Assembly: GCA_016873595.1 (NCBI GenBank)
Contig: VGWZ01000151.1
Coordinates: forward strand, 1-5,062
DNA length: 5,062 nucleotides
Direction: 5' to 3'
From: Nitrospira sp.
Lineage (GTDB): Bacteria > Nitrospirota > Thermodesulfovibrionia > Thermodesulfovibrionales > SM23-35
Position numbers and translations under genes: made by a program. Shown in pieces: positions 1-4,969 of the stretch (the stretch's first letter is position 1; each line of letters opens with the position of its first letter). The notes below the pieces were generated by a model. It ran no database searches and was not told where the DNA came from. It worked only from the letters and a program-made list of their open reading frames with translations.

Positions 1-560
1 GTTCGCTCTAACGCTTGAATCTGACTTTTTTCGTCTACACAAAAGACAATCGCTTTCTCCGGTGGGTTTAGATATAGACCGACAATATCGTAAAGTTTCT
101 CCAGAAATCGTTTGTCTCGGCTGAGTTTGAATGTTTTGACCAGATGAGGTTTTAGATTATGTTCTTTCCATATACGTTGGACAGTCGCATTGCTAACTCC
201 ATGTGCTTTGGCCATACTGCGGGTACTCCAATGAGTTGCATCCGGAGGTGTTGTATGCAGAGTGGCATTGACTATTTCAGTAACTTTCTTGTGACGAATC
301 TTTGGAAAACGTCCAGGACGAGGGGCGTCTTTCTCCAGACCAAGTAGACGAAGAGCTAAAAAGCGTTCTCTCCATAATTGGACGGTCGGACGGGAAATAT
401 TCAAACGCTTGGCTATATCGTGATTAAAAATTCCTTGAGATGCCAATTGAATAATTTGTGCTCGTTGAATTAATCGCAATGGAAATCTTTTCCCTTGTGA
501 CCAACGGTTTATAATTGATTCTTCTTTTGGAGTAAGCATGATACGTTCTGCTATGTTCAT
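1..560 (-). CDS. IS630-family transposase, C-terminal part beyond window edge
   Basis: This DDE transposase would catalyse cut-and-paste movement of an IS630-type (Tc1/mariner superfamily) element. The minus strand is open for 186 codons from ATG at 560 to the window edge with no stop or frameshift. Residues ~30-70 form a helix-turn-helix (LASQGIFNHDIAKRLNISR, then PTVQLWRERF), followed by a basic linker (DAPRPGRFPKIRHKK). Residues ~101-131 give the typical second DNA-binding part (TTPPDATHWSTRSMAKAHG, then VSNATVQRIW). The block IVFCVDEKSQIQALER at 171-186 carries the first catalytic Asp (D176). The second and third acidic residues must lie left of the window. An in-frame ATG at 539 is an alternative start. 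With the promoter at 568-596 the mRNA would begin at about 561, so the 560 start would be essentially leaderless, and neither start has a clear Shine-Dalgarno. Family assignment is firm; the exact start is not. Confidence 0.93.
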   Translation of the reverse strand, partial: MNIAERIMLTPKEESIINRWSQGKRFPLRLIQRAQIIQLASQGIFNHDIAKRLNISRPTVQLWRERFLALRLLGLEKDAPRPGRFPKIRHKKVTEIVNATLHTTPPDATHWSTRSMAKAHGVSNATVQRIWKEHNLKPHLVKTFKLSRDKRFLEKLYDIVGLYLNPPEKAIVFCVDEKSQIQALER

Positions 561-567
561 GCATAAT

Positions 568-596
568 ATTATAAAAAACAAATTTTCTAATGTCAA
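568..596 (-). promoter_or_regulatory. Consensus sigma70-type promoter for the transposase
   Basis: Reading the minus strand, TTGACA (596-591) and TATAAT (573-568) are both perfect matches to the -35 and -10 consensus, separated by exactly 17 bases (590-574). The predicted transcript start is near 561, immediately before the ATG at 560. The -10 box overlaps a 10-base palindrome, ATAATATTAT (563-572). The -35 region is flanked by a 6-base inverted repeat, TAATGT (588-593) and ACATTA (609-614). Such a perfect promoter is uncommon; activity is inferred. Confidence 0.75.
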
Positions 597-619
597 GTTA
601 TTTATGTAACATTACACTA

Positions 620-811
620 GTGCCTGGAATAACAGTAACTAAGAATGTCCATATGGCAACAATATATGTGCCTTTTCTTAATCCAATATTTAAAACGAAA
701 CCTCTTACTTTAGATGAACTATTTATAGCGTTAGGGCTGTCTTCGATTGTTTTCTTCGCGGTTGAAGCTGAGAAGTTGTGGAGAAGAAGACAGAGATTAG
801 GATATAATTGA
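620..811 (+). pseudogene. 3' remnant of a P-type cation-transporting ATPase gene
   Basis: Only about 63 C-terminal codons remain, ending at TGA 809-811. The segment TIYVPFLNPIFKTKPLTLDE (659-718) followed by ELFIALGLSSIVFFAVEAEK matches the last transmembrane region of P2-type (Ca2+-ATPase-like) cation pumps: a Y-V-P-F-L motif, F-K-T, a P-L-T-L-x-(D/E) turn, a final hydrophobic helix and a short basic tail (WRRRQR). The phosphorylation (DKTGT), nucleotide-binding and other membrane segments of a ~900-residue pump are absent, because IS630 sequence lies directly upstream. The reading frame stays open back into the IS to an ATG at 590, which is probably fortuitous. The first ~11 codons after the presumed junction (VPGITVTKNVH) do not look like the expected hydrophobic helix, so the break may be slightly further right or this part has decayed. 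It cannot encode a working transporter as it stands. Confidence 0.75.
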
Positions 812-815
812 AAAC

Positions 816-1385
816 ATGGAAAGAAAGGTTTTGTATTTTGAAAAAACGGGAAAAGAGAATACTGAGGCATGCCTTGAGGTTACTAAAAATGCAATCAGGG
901 AGAGTGGCTATAAGTATGTCGTAGTTGCTTCGACGGGTGGATATACAGGACTTATGTTTTCAGAAGCATTAAGAGGGTCTCAAATTAACCTCATTGTGGT
1001 GACTCATTCTGCAGGCTTTAAAGAACCTAACACGCATGAGATGCCAGAAAAGGTAAAAAAGAAGATAGAAGCAAATGGAGCCAATGTGTTTACAGGGACA
1101 ATATTGACCCATTCTATTGAGACATCCCTTGCATCAAAATTTGGGGGTGTTTACCCAACTCTCATTATTGCTCAATCATTGAGAAGGTTTGGTGAAGGGG
1201 CGAAAGTATGCTGTGAGATTGTGATGATGGCTGTTGATGCGGGTCTTATTCCTGAAGGAGAGGAAGTCATTGCAGTAGCAGGCACAGCATGGGGTGCTGA
1301 TACCGTGATGGTTATTAAATCTGCTGCGTCAAAAAGATTTCTTGATTTGAGAGTCCTTGAGATACTTGCAAAACCGAGGGTATAA
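816..1385 (+). CDS. Pyruvate kinase alpha/beta (C-terminal) domain protein, stand-alone
   Basis: The 189-residue protein corresponds to the pyruvate kinase C-terminal alpha/beta domain alone, the part that in pyruvate kinase binds allosteric effectors, without the catalytic TIM barrel. Visible features are VVVASTGGYTGLMFSEAL (35-52), resembling the small-molecule/phosphate loop of that domain; a VVTHSAGF strand-turn (61-68); a Gly-rich GEGAKVCCEI segment (126-135) with a Cys pair; and EEVIAVAGTAWGADTVMVIK (149-168) near the end. Free-standing versions of this length occur in bacteria and archaea; their biochemical role is not established as far as I know. The ATG lies 4 nt after the ATPase remnant's stop. 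A weak AGGA is 13 nt upstream, so translational coupling to the lost ATPase gene is plausible. The HAD gene follows after 19 nt in the same direction. Family call is good; function is unknown. Confidence 0.85.
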   Translation: MERKVLYFEKTGKENTEACLEVTKNAIRESGYKYVVVASTGGYTGLMFSEALRGSQINLIVVTHSAGFKEPNTHEMPEKVKKKIEANGANVFTGTILTHSIETSLASKFGGVYPTLIIAQSLRRFGEGAKVCCEIVMMAVDAGLIPEGEEVIAVAGTAWGADTVMVIKSAASKRFLDLRVLEILAKPRV

Positions 1386-1404
1386 ATTCGTTTAAAATTG
1401 TTCT

Positions 1405-2091
1405 ATGTATTTAATATTATTTGATATTGATGGCACGCTCATAGACTCAGGAGAAGCAGGAACACGCTCGCTTAACCTTGCATTTCAGGAGTTATTTTCA
1501 ATCAAAAATGCATTTTATGGTATAAGCATGGCAGGTAAAACAGATACGCAAATAATGAAAGAAGGTTTGGGAAAACATGGAGTCTCAACCGTTGGTAATC
1601 TCGAAGTCCTTATCAGTACATACCTAAAGTATCTCCAAAGTGAGATACACAATGACAGAAAACATATAAAACCAGGGATTTATGAACTATTAGAACGATT
1701 GAGCTTTATCAAAGATACACACATCGGCTTACTTACAGGAAATCTTGAACCAGGTGCAAGGATAAAACTTGAACCGTTCAATCTCAACAAATACTTTCCA
1801 GCGGGTGCCTTTGGCAGTGATGATGAAGACAGGAACAGGCTTTTACCTATTGCGGTGAAAAGATTCGAGGAGTTATGCCGGACAAGGATAGATTATGCGA
1901 GCTGTATTGTAATAGGGGATACTCCACGAGATGTTTATTGTGCAAAACCATATGGGGCACTATGTATTGGTGTTGCGACAGGTTCGTATTCTTTTAATGA
2001 ACTCCGGCACGCAGGTGCAGACTATATATTTGAAAATCTGTCAGATCACCCCGACGTCTATGATATTTTATGTAAGATACCCTTCGATTAA
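1405..2091 (+). CDS. HAD-superfamily hydrolase, Gph-like phosphatase
   Basis: A 228-residue cytoplasmic haloacid-dehalogenase-type phosphatase, expected to hydrolyse a small phosphorylated metabolite with Mg2+. All four HAD motifs are visible. Motif I is FDIDGTLID with nucleophile D7 and acid/base D9; motif II is the Thr of LLTGN (T111); motif III is K121; motif IV is GDTPRD with D172 and D176. A helical cap of the phosphoglycolate-phosphatase/beta-phosphoglucomutase type lies between about residues 15 and 90. Similarity to Gph does not fix the substrate. The start is set by the usual short distance to motif I; no Shine-Dalgarno is evident. It lies 19 nt behind the pyruvate-kinase-like gene, so the two are probably co-transcribed. 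Its last 24 bases overlap the 3' end of convergent ribD. Confidence 0.9.
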   Translation: MYLILFDIDGTLIDSGEAGTRSLNLAFQELFSIKNAFYGISMAGKTDTQIMKEGLGKHGVSTVGNLEVLISTYLKYLQSEIHNDRKHIKPGIYELLERLSFIKDTHIGLLTGNLEPGARIKLEPFNLNKYFPAGAFGSDDEDRNRLLPIAVKRFEELCRTRIDYASCIVIGDTPRDVYCAKPYGALCIGVATGSYSFNELRHAGADYIFENLSDHPDVYDILCKIPFD

Positions 2092-3168
2092 GATATCTTC
2101 ACCAATTCTCTTTATTTTTACGTCTTTTATTCGGTAAGCCTCTTCGAGCCTTTTAAACGATATGCCACCCACGGCAGGAAATGATTCCCTTCCCCCGATA
2201 ATCTTGGGCGCGATGAAGAACATTATCTTATCAACAATTCCATCTTCAAGTGCATGGGCATTTAATGAAGACCCTCCTTCTATGAGAATTGATGTCGTTT
2301 CTATTTTCCCGAGCTTCTTTATGAGCCAGTCAAGGTTAACTTTTTCGCCCTCACACTCGATAATGTTAATACCTTTATCTGATAGTATTTTTTTCTTTTC
2401 TTCAATTTCTGACTTCTGACTACTGACCACTGACTTTCTTGCTACGATGATTGTCTCAGGAGGTACCTGAAGAACCTTTGCATGTAAAGGTATCTCAAGG
2501 CAGGGGTCAATAATAATCCTCTTGGGATTTTTGCCACCTTTTATCCTTGCAGTAAACTGAGGATCATCTGCTTTAACTGTCCCTATAGCTGTTAGAATTG
2601 CATCAACACTGCTCCTTAAACGGTGAACCATTTTTCTCGACTTTTCACCTGTTATCCATCTTGACTGCCCTTCAGGAGTAGCAATTTTGCCGTTGAGGGT
2701 CATCGCAATTTTAAGTGTGACAAATGGTTTTCCTGTAGTTATGTATTTTATATATGTCTCATTAAGTCTTTTTGCATTTTCCTCAAGAATACCTGTTTTG
2801 ATTTTTATACCTGCCTTTTTAAGCTCTAAAATTCCCTTACCCGAAACCCTTGGATTTGGGTCAATCATCCCGACAATTACTTCTTTAATACCAGCATTGA
2901 TAATAGCCTTTGTGCAGGGAGGTGTCCTTTTTTCTAAATGGCAGCAAGGTTCAAGATTTACATAAAGGGTTGAACCATTCGCAATTTTTCCGGCCTTTTC
3001 TATGGCAAGGGCTTCTGCGTGAAGGTCCCCGGGTTTTCTATGAAAATCTTCCGATATTATTTTTCTGTTCTTGACAATTACCGCACCCACCATGGGATTA
3101 GGGCTTGTCGTAAAGTGTCCTTTTGCTGCAAGCCTGAGAGTGCGCTTCATAAAAAATTCGTCATCCAT
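2068..3168 (-). CDS. ribD: Bifunctional riboflavin biosynthesis protein RibD (deaminase/reductase)
   Basis: RibD carries out two successive cytoplasmic steps of riboflavin synthesis: deamination of 2,5-diamino-6-ribosylamino-4(3H)-pyrimidinone 5'-phosphate, then NADPH-dependent reduction of its ribosyl chain. The 366 residues match the usual full length. The N-terminal deaminase domain (about 1-145) has the zinc site H50-A-E52 and PCCH (C75) with PPCT (C85), plus SPNPMVGAVIV (22-32). The reductase domain (about 147-366) has PFVTLKIAMTLNGKIA (148-163), SRWITG (169-174), DAILTAIGTVKADDPQ (189-204), LIEGGSSL (295-302) and FFIAPKIIGG (317-326). I chose ATG 3168 because MDDEFFMKRTL aligns with the normal RibD start. 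ATG 3174 is possible; the frame's longer extension to 3273 would run into the divergent DUF948 gene. No strong Shine-Dalgarno is seen. Residues 245-254 are encoded by a heptamer repeat. No other rib gene is in the window. Confidence 0.96.
   Translation of the reverse strand: MDDEFFMKRTLRLAAKGHFTTSPNPMVGAVIVKNRKIISEDFHRKPGDLHAEALAIEKAGKIANGSTLYVNLEPCCHLEKRTPPCTKAIINAGIKEVIVGMIDPNPRVSGKGILELKKAGIKIKTGILEENAKRLNETYIKYITTGKPFVTLKIAMTLNGKIATPEGQSRWITGEKSRKMVHRLRSSVDAILTAIGTVKADDPQFTARIKGGKNPKRIIIDPCLEIPLHAKVLQVPPETIIVARKSVVSSQKSEIEEKKKILSDKGINIIECEGEKVNLDWLIKKLGKIETTSILIEGGSSLNAHALEDGIVDKIMFFIAPKIIGGRESFPAVGGISFKRLEEAYRIKDVKIKRIGEDILIEGYLT
2407..2434. repeat. Four tandem heptamers (NNCTGAC) inside ribD
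   Basis: Four head-to-tail 7-base units, TTCTGAC, TTCTGAC, TACTGAC and CACTGAC, have invariant CTGAC at 2409, 2416, 2423 and 2430. On the ribD coding strand this is GTCAGNN repeated four times. It is translated as KSVVSSQKSE (RibD residues 245-254), in a linker after the strand TIIVARK of the reductase domain and before a Lys/Glu-rich stretch. Because 7 is not a multiple of 3, the units are read in successive frames. This resembles short heptameric repeats dispersed in some bacterial genomes; I cannot check for other copies. Confidence 0.8.
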
Positions 3169-3190
3169 GTACATAGAATAACATTTCTGC

Positions 3191-3220
3191 TTCTCATTTC
3201 TTGCTAATTTTTGATATAAT
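3191..3220 (+). promoter_or_regulatory. Putative extended -10 promoter for the DUF948-ytxH-hypAB operon
   Basis: TGATATAAT at 3212-3220 is a perfect TATAAT (3215-3220) preceded by TGn, the extended -10 motif. A weak -35 match, TTCTCA (3191-3196, 4 of 6), sits 18 bases upstream, which is tolerable when the -10 is extended. The predicted start near 3227 falls at the first base of the AGGAGG ribosome site, so the leader would be only about 10 nt. It lies in the 68-nt gap between divergent ribD and this operon. The motif is plain; activity is inferred. Confidence 0.5.
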
Positions 3221-3236
3221 GGCTTGAGGAGGGAAG

Positions 3237-3629
3237 ATGAATCAAATATGGATAGGATTAATAGTCCTCGCATTTCTTTTGGCAGTTGGCTTTTTCATTG
3301 CTCTGCTTGTAGAATTGAAGAAGACAGCCAGATCCTTGCAGGAGTTTTTAAAGTCAACAGGGGAATCTATTAAACCAACACTGGAAGAATTACAGCAAAC
3401 GTTAAAAAGTCTCAGAAAAGTATCTGACGATATCAATACAGTAACAGGTGATATTAAGACATTTTCAAGTGCGGCAAGAGAAATGGGGCAGAATATAAAG
3501 CATGCAAATGATTTGATAGAAAATGTAACATCGTCTATTGCAATAAATATTTCAGGATTAAAGGTTGGTTTAAAGACAGCTTTCTTGGTTTTATTCGATA
3601 ATCTTTTTTTAAAGAGAGGAGGTAAATAA
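3237..3629 (+). CDS. DUF948-type single-pass membrane protein with coiled coil
   Basis: A 130-residue protein of the DUF948 type, whose function is unknown. Residues 4-25 (IWIGLIVLAFLLAVGFFIALLV) form one strong N-terminal membrane helix with no signal cleavage site. It is followed by a long, mostly polar helix or coiled coil (about 27-105) with regularly spaced hydrophobics, such as LEELQQTLKSLRKVSDDINT. A weaker amphipathic segment (ISGLKVGLKTAFLVLFDNLF) precedes a basic end, KRGGK. This fits anchoring in the inner membrane with an extended rod. AGGAGG at 3227-3232, 4 nt before the ATG, fixes the start. It is the first gene of the operon: its stop overlaps the YtxH start by one base (TAATG). 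The name rests on pattern recognition; a methyl-accepting-chemotaxis-like coil is the main look-alike, but there is no signalling domain. Confidence 0.82.
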   Translation: MNQIWIGLIVLAFLLAVGFFIALLVELKKTARSLQEFLKSTGESIKPTLEELQQTLKSLRKVSDDINTVTGDIKTFSSAAREMGQNIKHANDLIENVTSSIAINISGLKVGLKTAFLVLFDNLFLKRGGK

Positions 3630-3955
3630 TGAGAGAAGAAGGCGGATACAGTGCGGGTAGTATATTCCTTTCGTTTCTCCTCGGAGGCATTGTAGGCGCA
3701 GGTCTTGCGATCCTTTTAGCACCAGAGTCCGGGAGTGAGACAAGGAAAAGGATAAAAGATTTTGCAGAGGATGTAAAGGATAAGGCAAAAGATTATGCCG
3801 AAGATGTAAAAGGGAGAATTTCGACATCCATGGAGAAGGGCAAGGAGCTTTATGAGGAGAAAAAGTCAATAATAACAACAGCTTTTGAAGCAGGCAAAGA
3901 GGCTTACGAAAAGGAAAAAGAAAAGGAGAAGCCAGCCAAAGGACAGGATGCATGA
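3629..3955 (+). CDS. YtxH-domain small membrane protein
   Basis: A 108-residue YtxH-type protein, a family associated with the cell envelope and general stress in some bacteria but without a defined activity. The signature is a Gly-rich membrane helix (about 9-30, SAGSIFLSFLLGGIVGAGLA and following) running straight into LLAPESGSETRKRIKDF, the family's Pro-Glu-Ser-Gly / T-R-K motif. The remainder is highly charged helix containing two exact-length 11-residue repeats (44-54 and 55-65) and a Lys/Glu-rich tail. A strong ribosome site, GAGAGGAGGT (3614-3623), precedes the ATG, which shares one base with the upstream stop. The 3' end overlaps hypA by 8 nt. DUF948 and YtxH genes occurring together suggests related envelope roles. 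Why they precede hypAB is not evident from the sequence. Confidence 0.85.
   Translation: MREEGGYSAGSIFLSFLLGGIVGAGLAILLAPESGSETRKRIKDFAEDVKDKAKDYAEDVKGRISTSMEKGKELYEEKKSIITTAFEAGKEAYEKEKEKEKPAKGQDA
3758..3823 (+). repeat. Two 11-residue helical repeats in the YtxH protein
   Basis: Residues 44-54 (DFAEDVKDKAK) and 55-65 (DYAEDVKGRIS) are adjacent 11-residue units sharing D-(F/Y)-A-E-D-V-K. The DNA copies (3758-3790 and 3791-3823) differ at several third positions, so the duplication is old or selected at protein level. Eleven-residue amphipathic periodicity is typical of LEA-like and apolipoprotein-like helices that lie along membranes. Confidence 0.7.
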
Positions 3956-4292
3956 GGTATCGATTGCCCTCGGCTTACTCGAATTTGCAGCAGAGTATTG
4001 CGAGAGGGAAGGATATAAGGGTATAGAGGCAATAACGGTTAAGATAGGGAAGGCTTCAGGTGTTATGCCCGAGGCCTTCCATTTTGCATTCGAAGCAGTA
4101 AAAATTGGTACCATTGCAGAAAAAGCCTGCCTTACTATAAATGAAGTACCTGTCAGTGGGTTTTGCAGCAATTGCAACAAAAGTTTTACTGTAGAAGAGA
4201 CGTATGTGTTGTCTTGTCCGATGTGTGGAAAATCATCATTCCGTGTTGAAACAGGACGGGAATTAAATATTTGTGAGATGGAGGTATTTTAG
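3948..4292 (+). CDS. hypA: Hydrogenase/urease nickel incorporation protein HypA
   Basis: HypA is a small metallochaperone that brings Ni2+ to the large subunit of [NiFe]-hydrogenase together with HypB. The 114 residues are the standard length. The N-terminus is M-H-E-V-S-I-A, with His2 as the conserved nickel ligand. The structural zinc site is formed by CSNC (C73, C76) and CPMC (C90, C93). The internal motif ITVKIGKASGVMPEAFHFAF (29-48) is characteristic. I start it at ATG 3948 because the family requires Met-His-Glu; the frame is open further upstream, but that part is inside the YtxH gene. AAGGA at 3939-3943 lies 4 nt before the ATG. The gene overlaps YtxH by 8 nt, and its TAG shares one base with the GTG of hypB, indicating translational coupling. 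Some HypA homologues also serve urease; no urease gene is visible here. Confidence 0.96.
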   Translation: MHEVSIALGLLEFAAEYCEREGYKGIEAITVKIGKASGVMPEAFHFAFEAVKIGTIAEKACLTINEVPVSGFCSNCNKSFTVEETYVLSCPMCGKSSFRVETGRELNICEMEVF

Positions 4293-4936
4293 TGAAAGTT
4301 AAGGTTGTGGCACAAATCTTAGAGGCGAATGACAGAATCGCTGCTGAAAACAGGAGGTTATTTAAAGATTCAGGTGTTTATGTTATCAATCTCATGAGCG
4401 CTCCCGGAGCAGGCAAGACATCCCTCATTGAAAGTACGATTAAGGAACTCCACAATAAACTGAGAATAGGGGTCATAGAGGGTGACATCGCAGGTACAGA
4501 CGATGCTCAGAGGATAGAAAGTCTCGGTATCCCTGTTGTACAGATAAACACAGGTGGTGCATGTCACCTTGATGCAAATATGATCAGCGAGGCAATTACT
4601 GATTTGCCTCTCAAAGATCTTGCCCTTTTGATTATCGAGAATGTTGGTAATCTCGTCTGTCCATCTGAGTTCAAGGTTGGCGAGGATATGAAGATTATGA
4701 TCTTAAGCATAACCGAAGGAGATGATAAGCCTCTCAAGTATCCTTTGATGTTCCAGGAATCGTCAGCATTAATCCTGAATAAGATAGACCTTCTGCCCCA
4801 TACAAATGCAGATTTAAAAAAGATAAAGAATAATTCGTTATCCCTTAACCCGTCGTTAAAGATATTCGAGGTTTCATGCAAGACCGGTGAAGGAATAAGT
4901 GAATGGACATCTTGGCTGCAGTCACTGGTAGCCTAA
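4292..4936 (+). CDS. hypB: Hydrogenase nickel incorporation GTPase HypB
   Basis: HypB is the SIMIBI-class GTPase that works with HypA in GTP-dependent nickel insertion into [NiFe]-hydrogenase. The 214-residue protein has the P-loop APGAGKTS (37-44, K42), the EGDIAGTDDAQRI block (63-75), the G-domain metal site C91-H92 in NTGGACHLD, ENVGNLVCP (116-124, C123), NKID (163-166) for guanine recognition and SCKTGEG (195-201). It lacks the N-terminal CxxCGC high-affinity nickel motif and the His-rich stretch of some HypB proteins, so it is a short form and storage of extra nickel is unlikely. Translation starts at GTG 4292, overlapping the hypA stop by one base (TAGTG). The stop is at 4934-4936. hypF, hypC, hypD and hypE would be expected somewhere in the genome but are not in the visible sequence downstream. 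Confidence 0.97.
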   Translation: MKVKVVAQILEANDRIAAENRRLFKDSGVYVINLMSAPGAGKTSLIESTIKELHNKLRIGVIEGDIAGTDDAQRIESLGIPVVQINTGGACHLDANMISEAITDLPLKDLALLIIENVGNLVCPSEFKVGEDMKIMILSITEGDDKPLKYPLMFQESSALILNKIDLLPHTNADLKKIKNNSLSLNPSLKIFEVSCKTGEGISEWTSWLQSLVA

Positions 4937-4969
4937 CATGAATAATGCAGACATTGTTCAAAAATTTAT

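Larger units (their letters stand above)
1..619 (-). mobile_element. IS630-family insertion sequence, one end only
   Basis: The left 620 bases are the transposase-start end of an IS630-type element; the other end is outside the window. The inner boundary is inferred. IS630 elements insert at TA, classically within CTAG, and duplicate the TA. A CTAG lies at 617-620, inside the palindrome CACTAGTG (615-622), just before the ATPase-like reading frame resumes. Placing the junction at TA 618-619 gives an element end of about 27 bases that includes the -35 box of the transposase promoter. The ATPase-like similarity becomes convincing only from about 650, so the boundary could lie anywhere between about 597 and 650. 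The terminal inverted repeat cannot be confirmed without the far end. Confidence 0.75.

Noticed and set aside
590..619. In-frame ATG at 590 as the start of a real 73-residue protein
   Set aside because: The first ten codons lie in the presumed IS end and the rest is the tail of a much larger pump, so this is best read as a gene remnant.
598..870. 90-codon minus-strand open frame across the ATPase remnant and the start of the pyruvate-kinase-like gene
   Set aside because: It is antisense to two better-supported reading frames and has no family resemblance or ribosome site.
2407..2434. CRISPR-like array
   Set aside because: The units are only 7 bases with no spacers, which is a simple tandem heptamer rather than a CRISPR.
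2925..2950. Adjacent cysteines (PCCH) at the RibD zinc site as an unusual feature
   Set aside because: A second Cys or Ser after the zinc ligand is ordinary variation in this deaminase family, and all ligands are present.
3169..3273. 35-residue N-terminal extension of RibD from ATG 3273
   Set aside because: The added residues do not fit the RibD family start, and the extension would overlap the divergent promoter and the DUF948 gene start.
3387..3500. Chemotaxis-type signalling coil in the DUF948 protein
   Set aside because: It has helical, Ser/Thr-rich character like chemoreceptor coils, but no conserved signalling hairpin or HAMP domain is present.
3609..3953. 114-codon minus-strand open frame opposite the YtxH gene
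   Set aside because: The Leu/Ser/Pro-rich translation is typical of antisense of Lys/Glu-rich coding sequence, and the plus strand has strong ribosome sites and a recognisable family.
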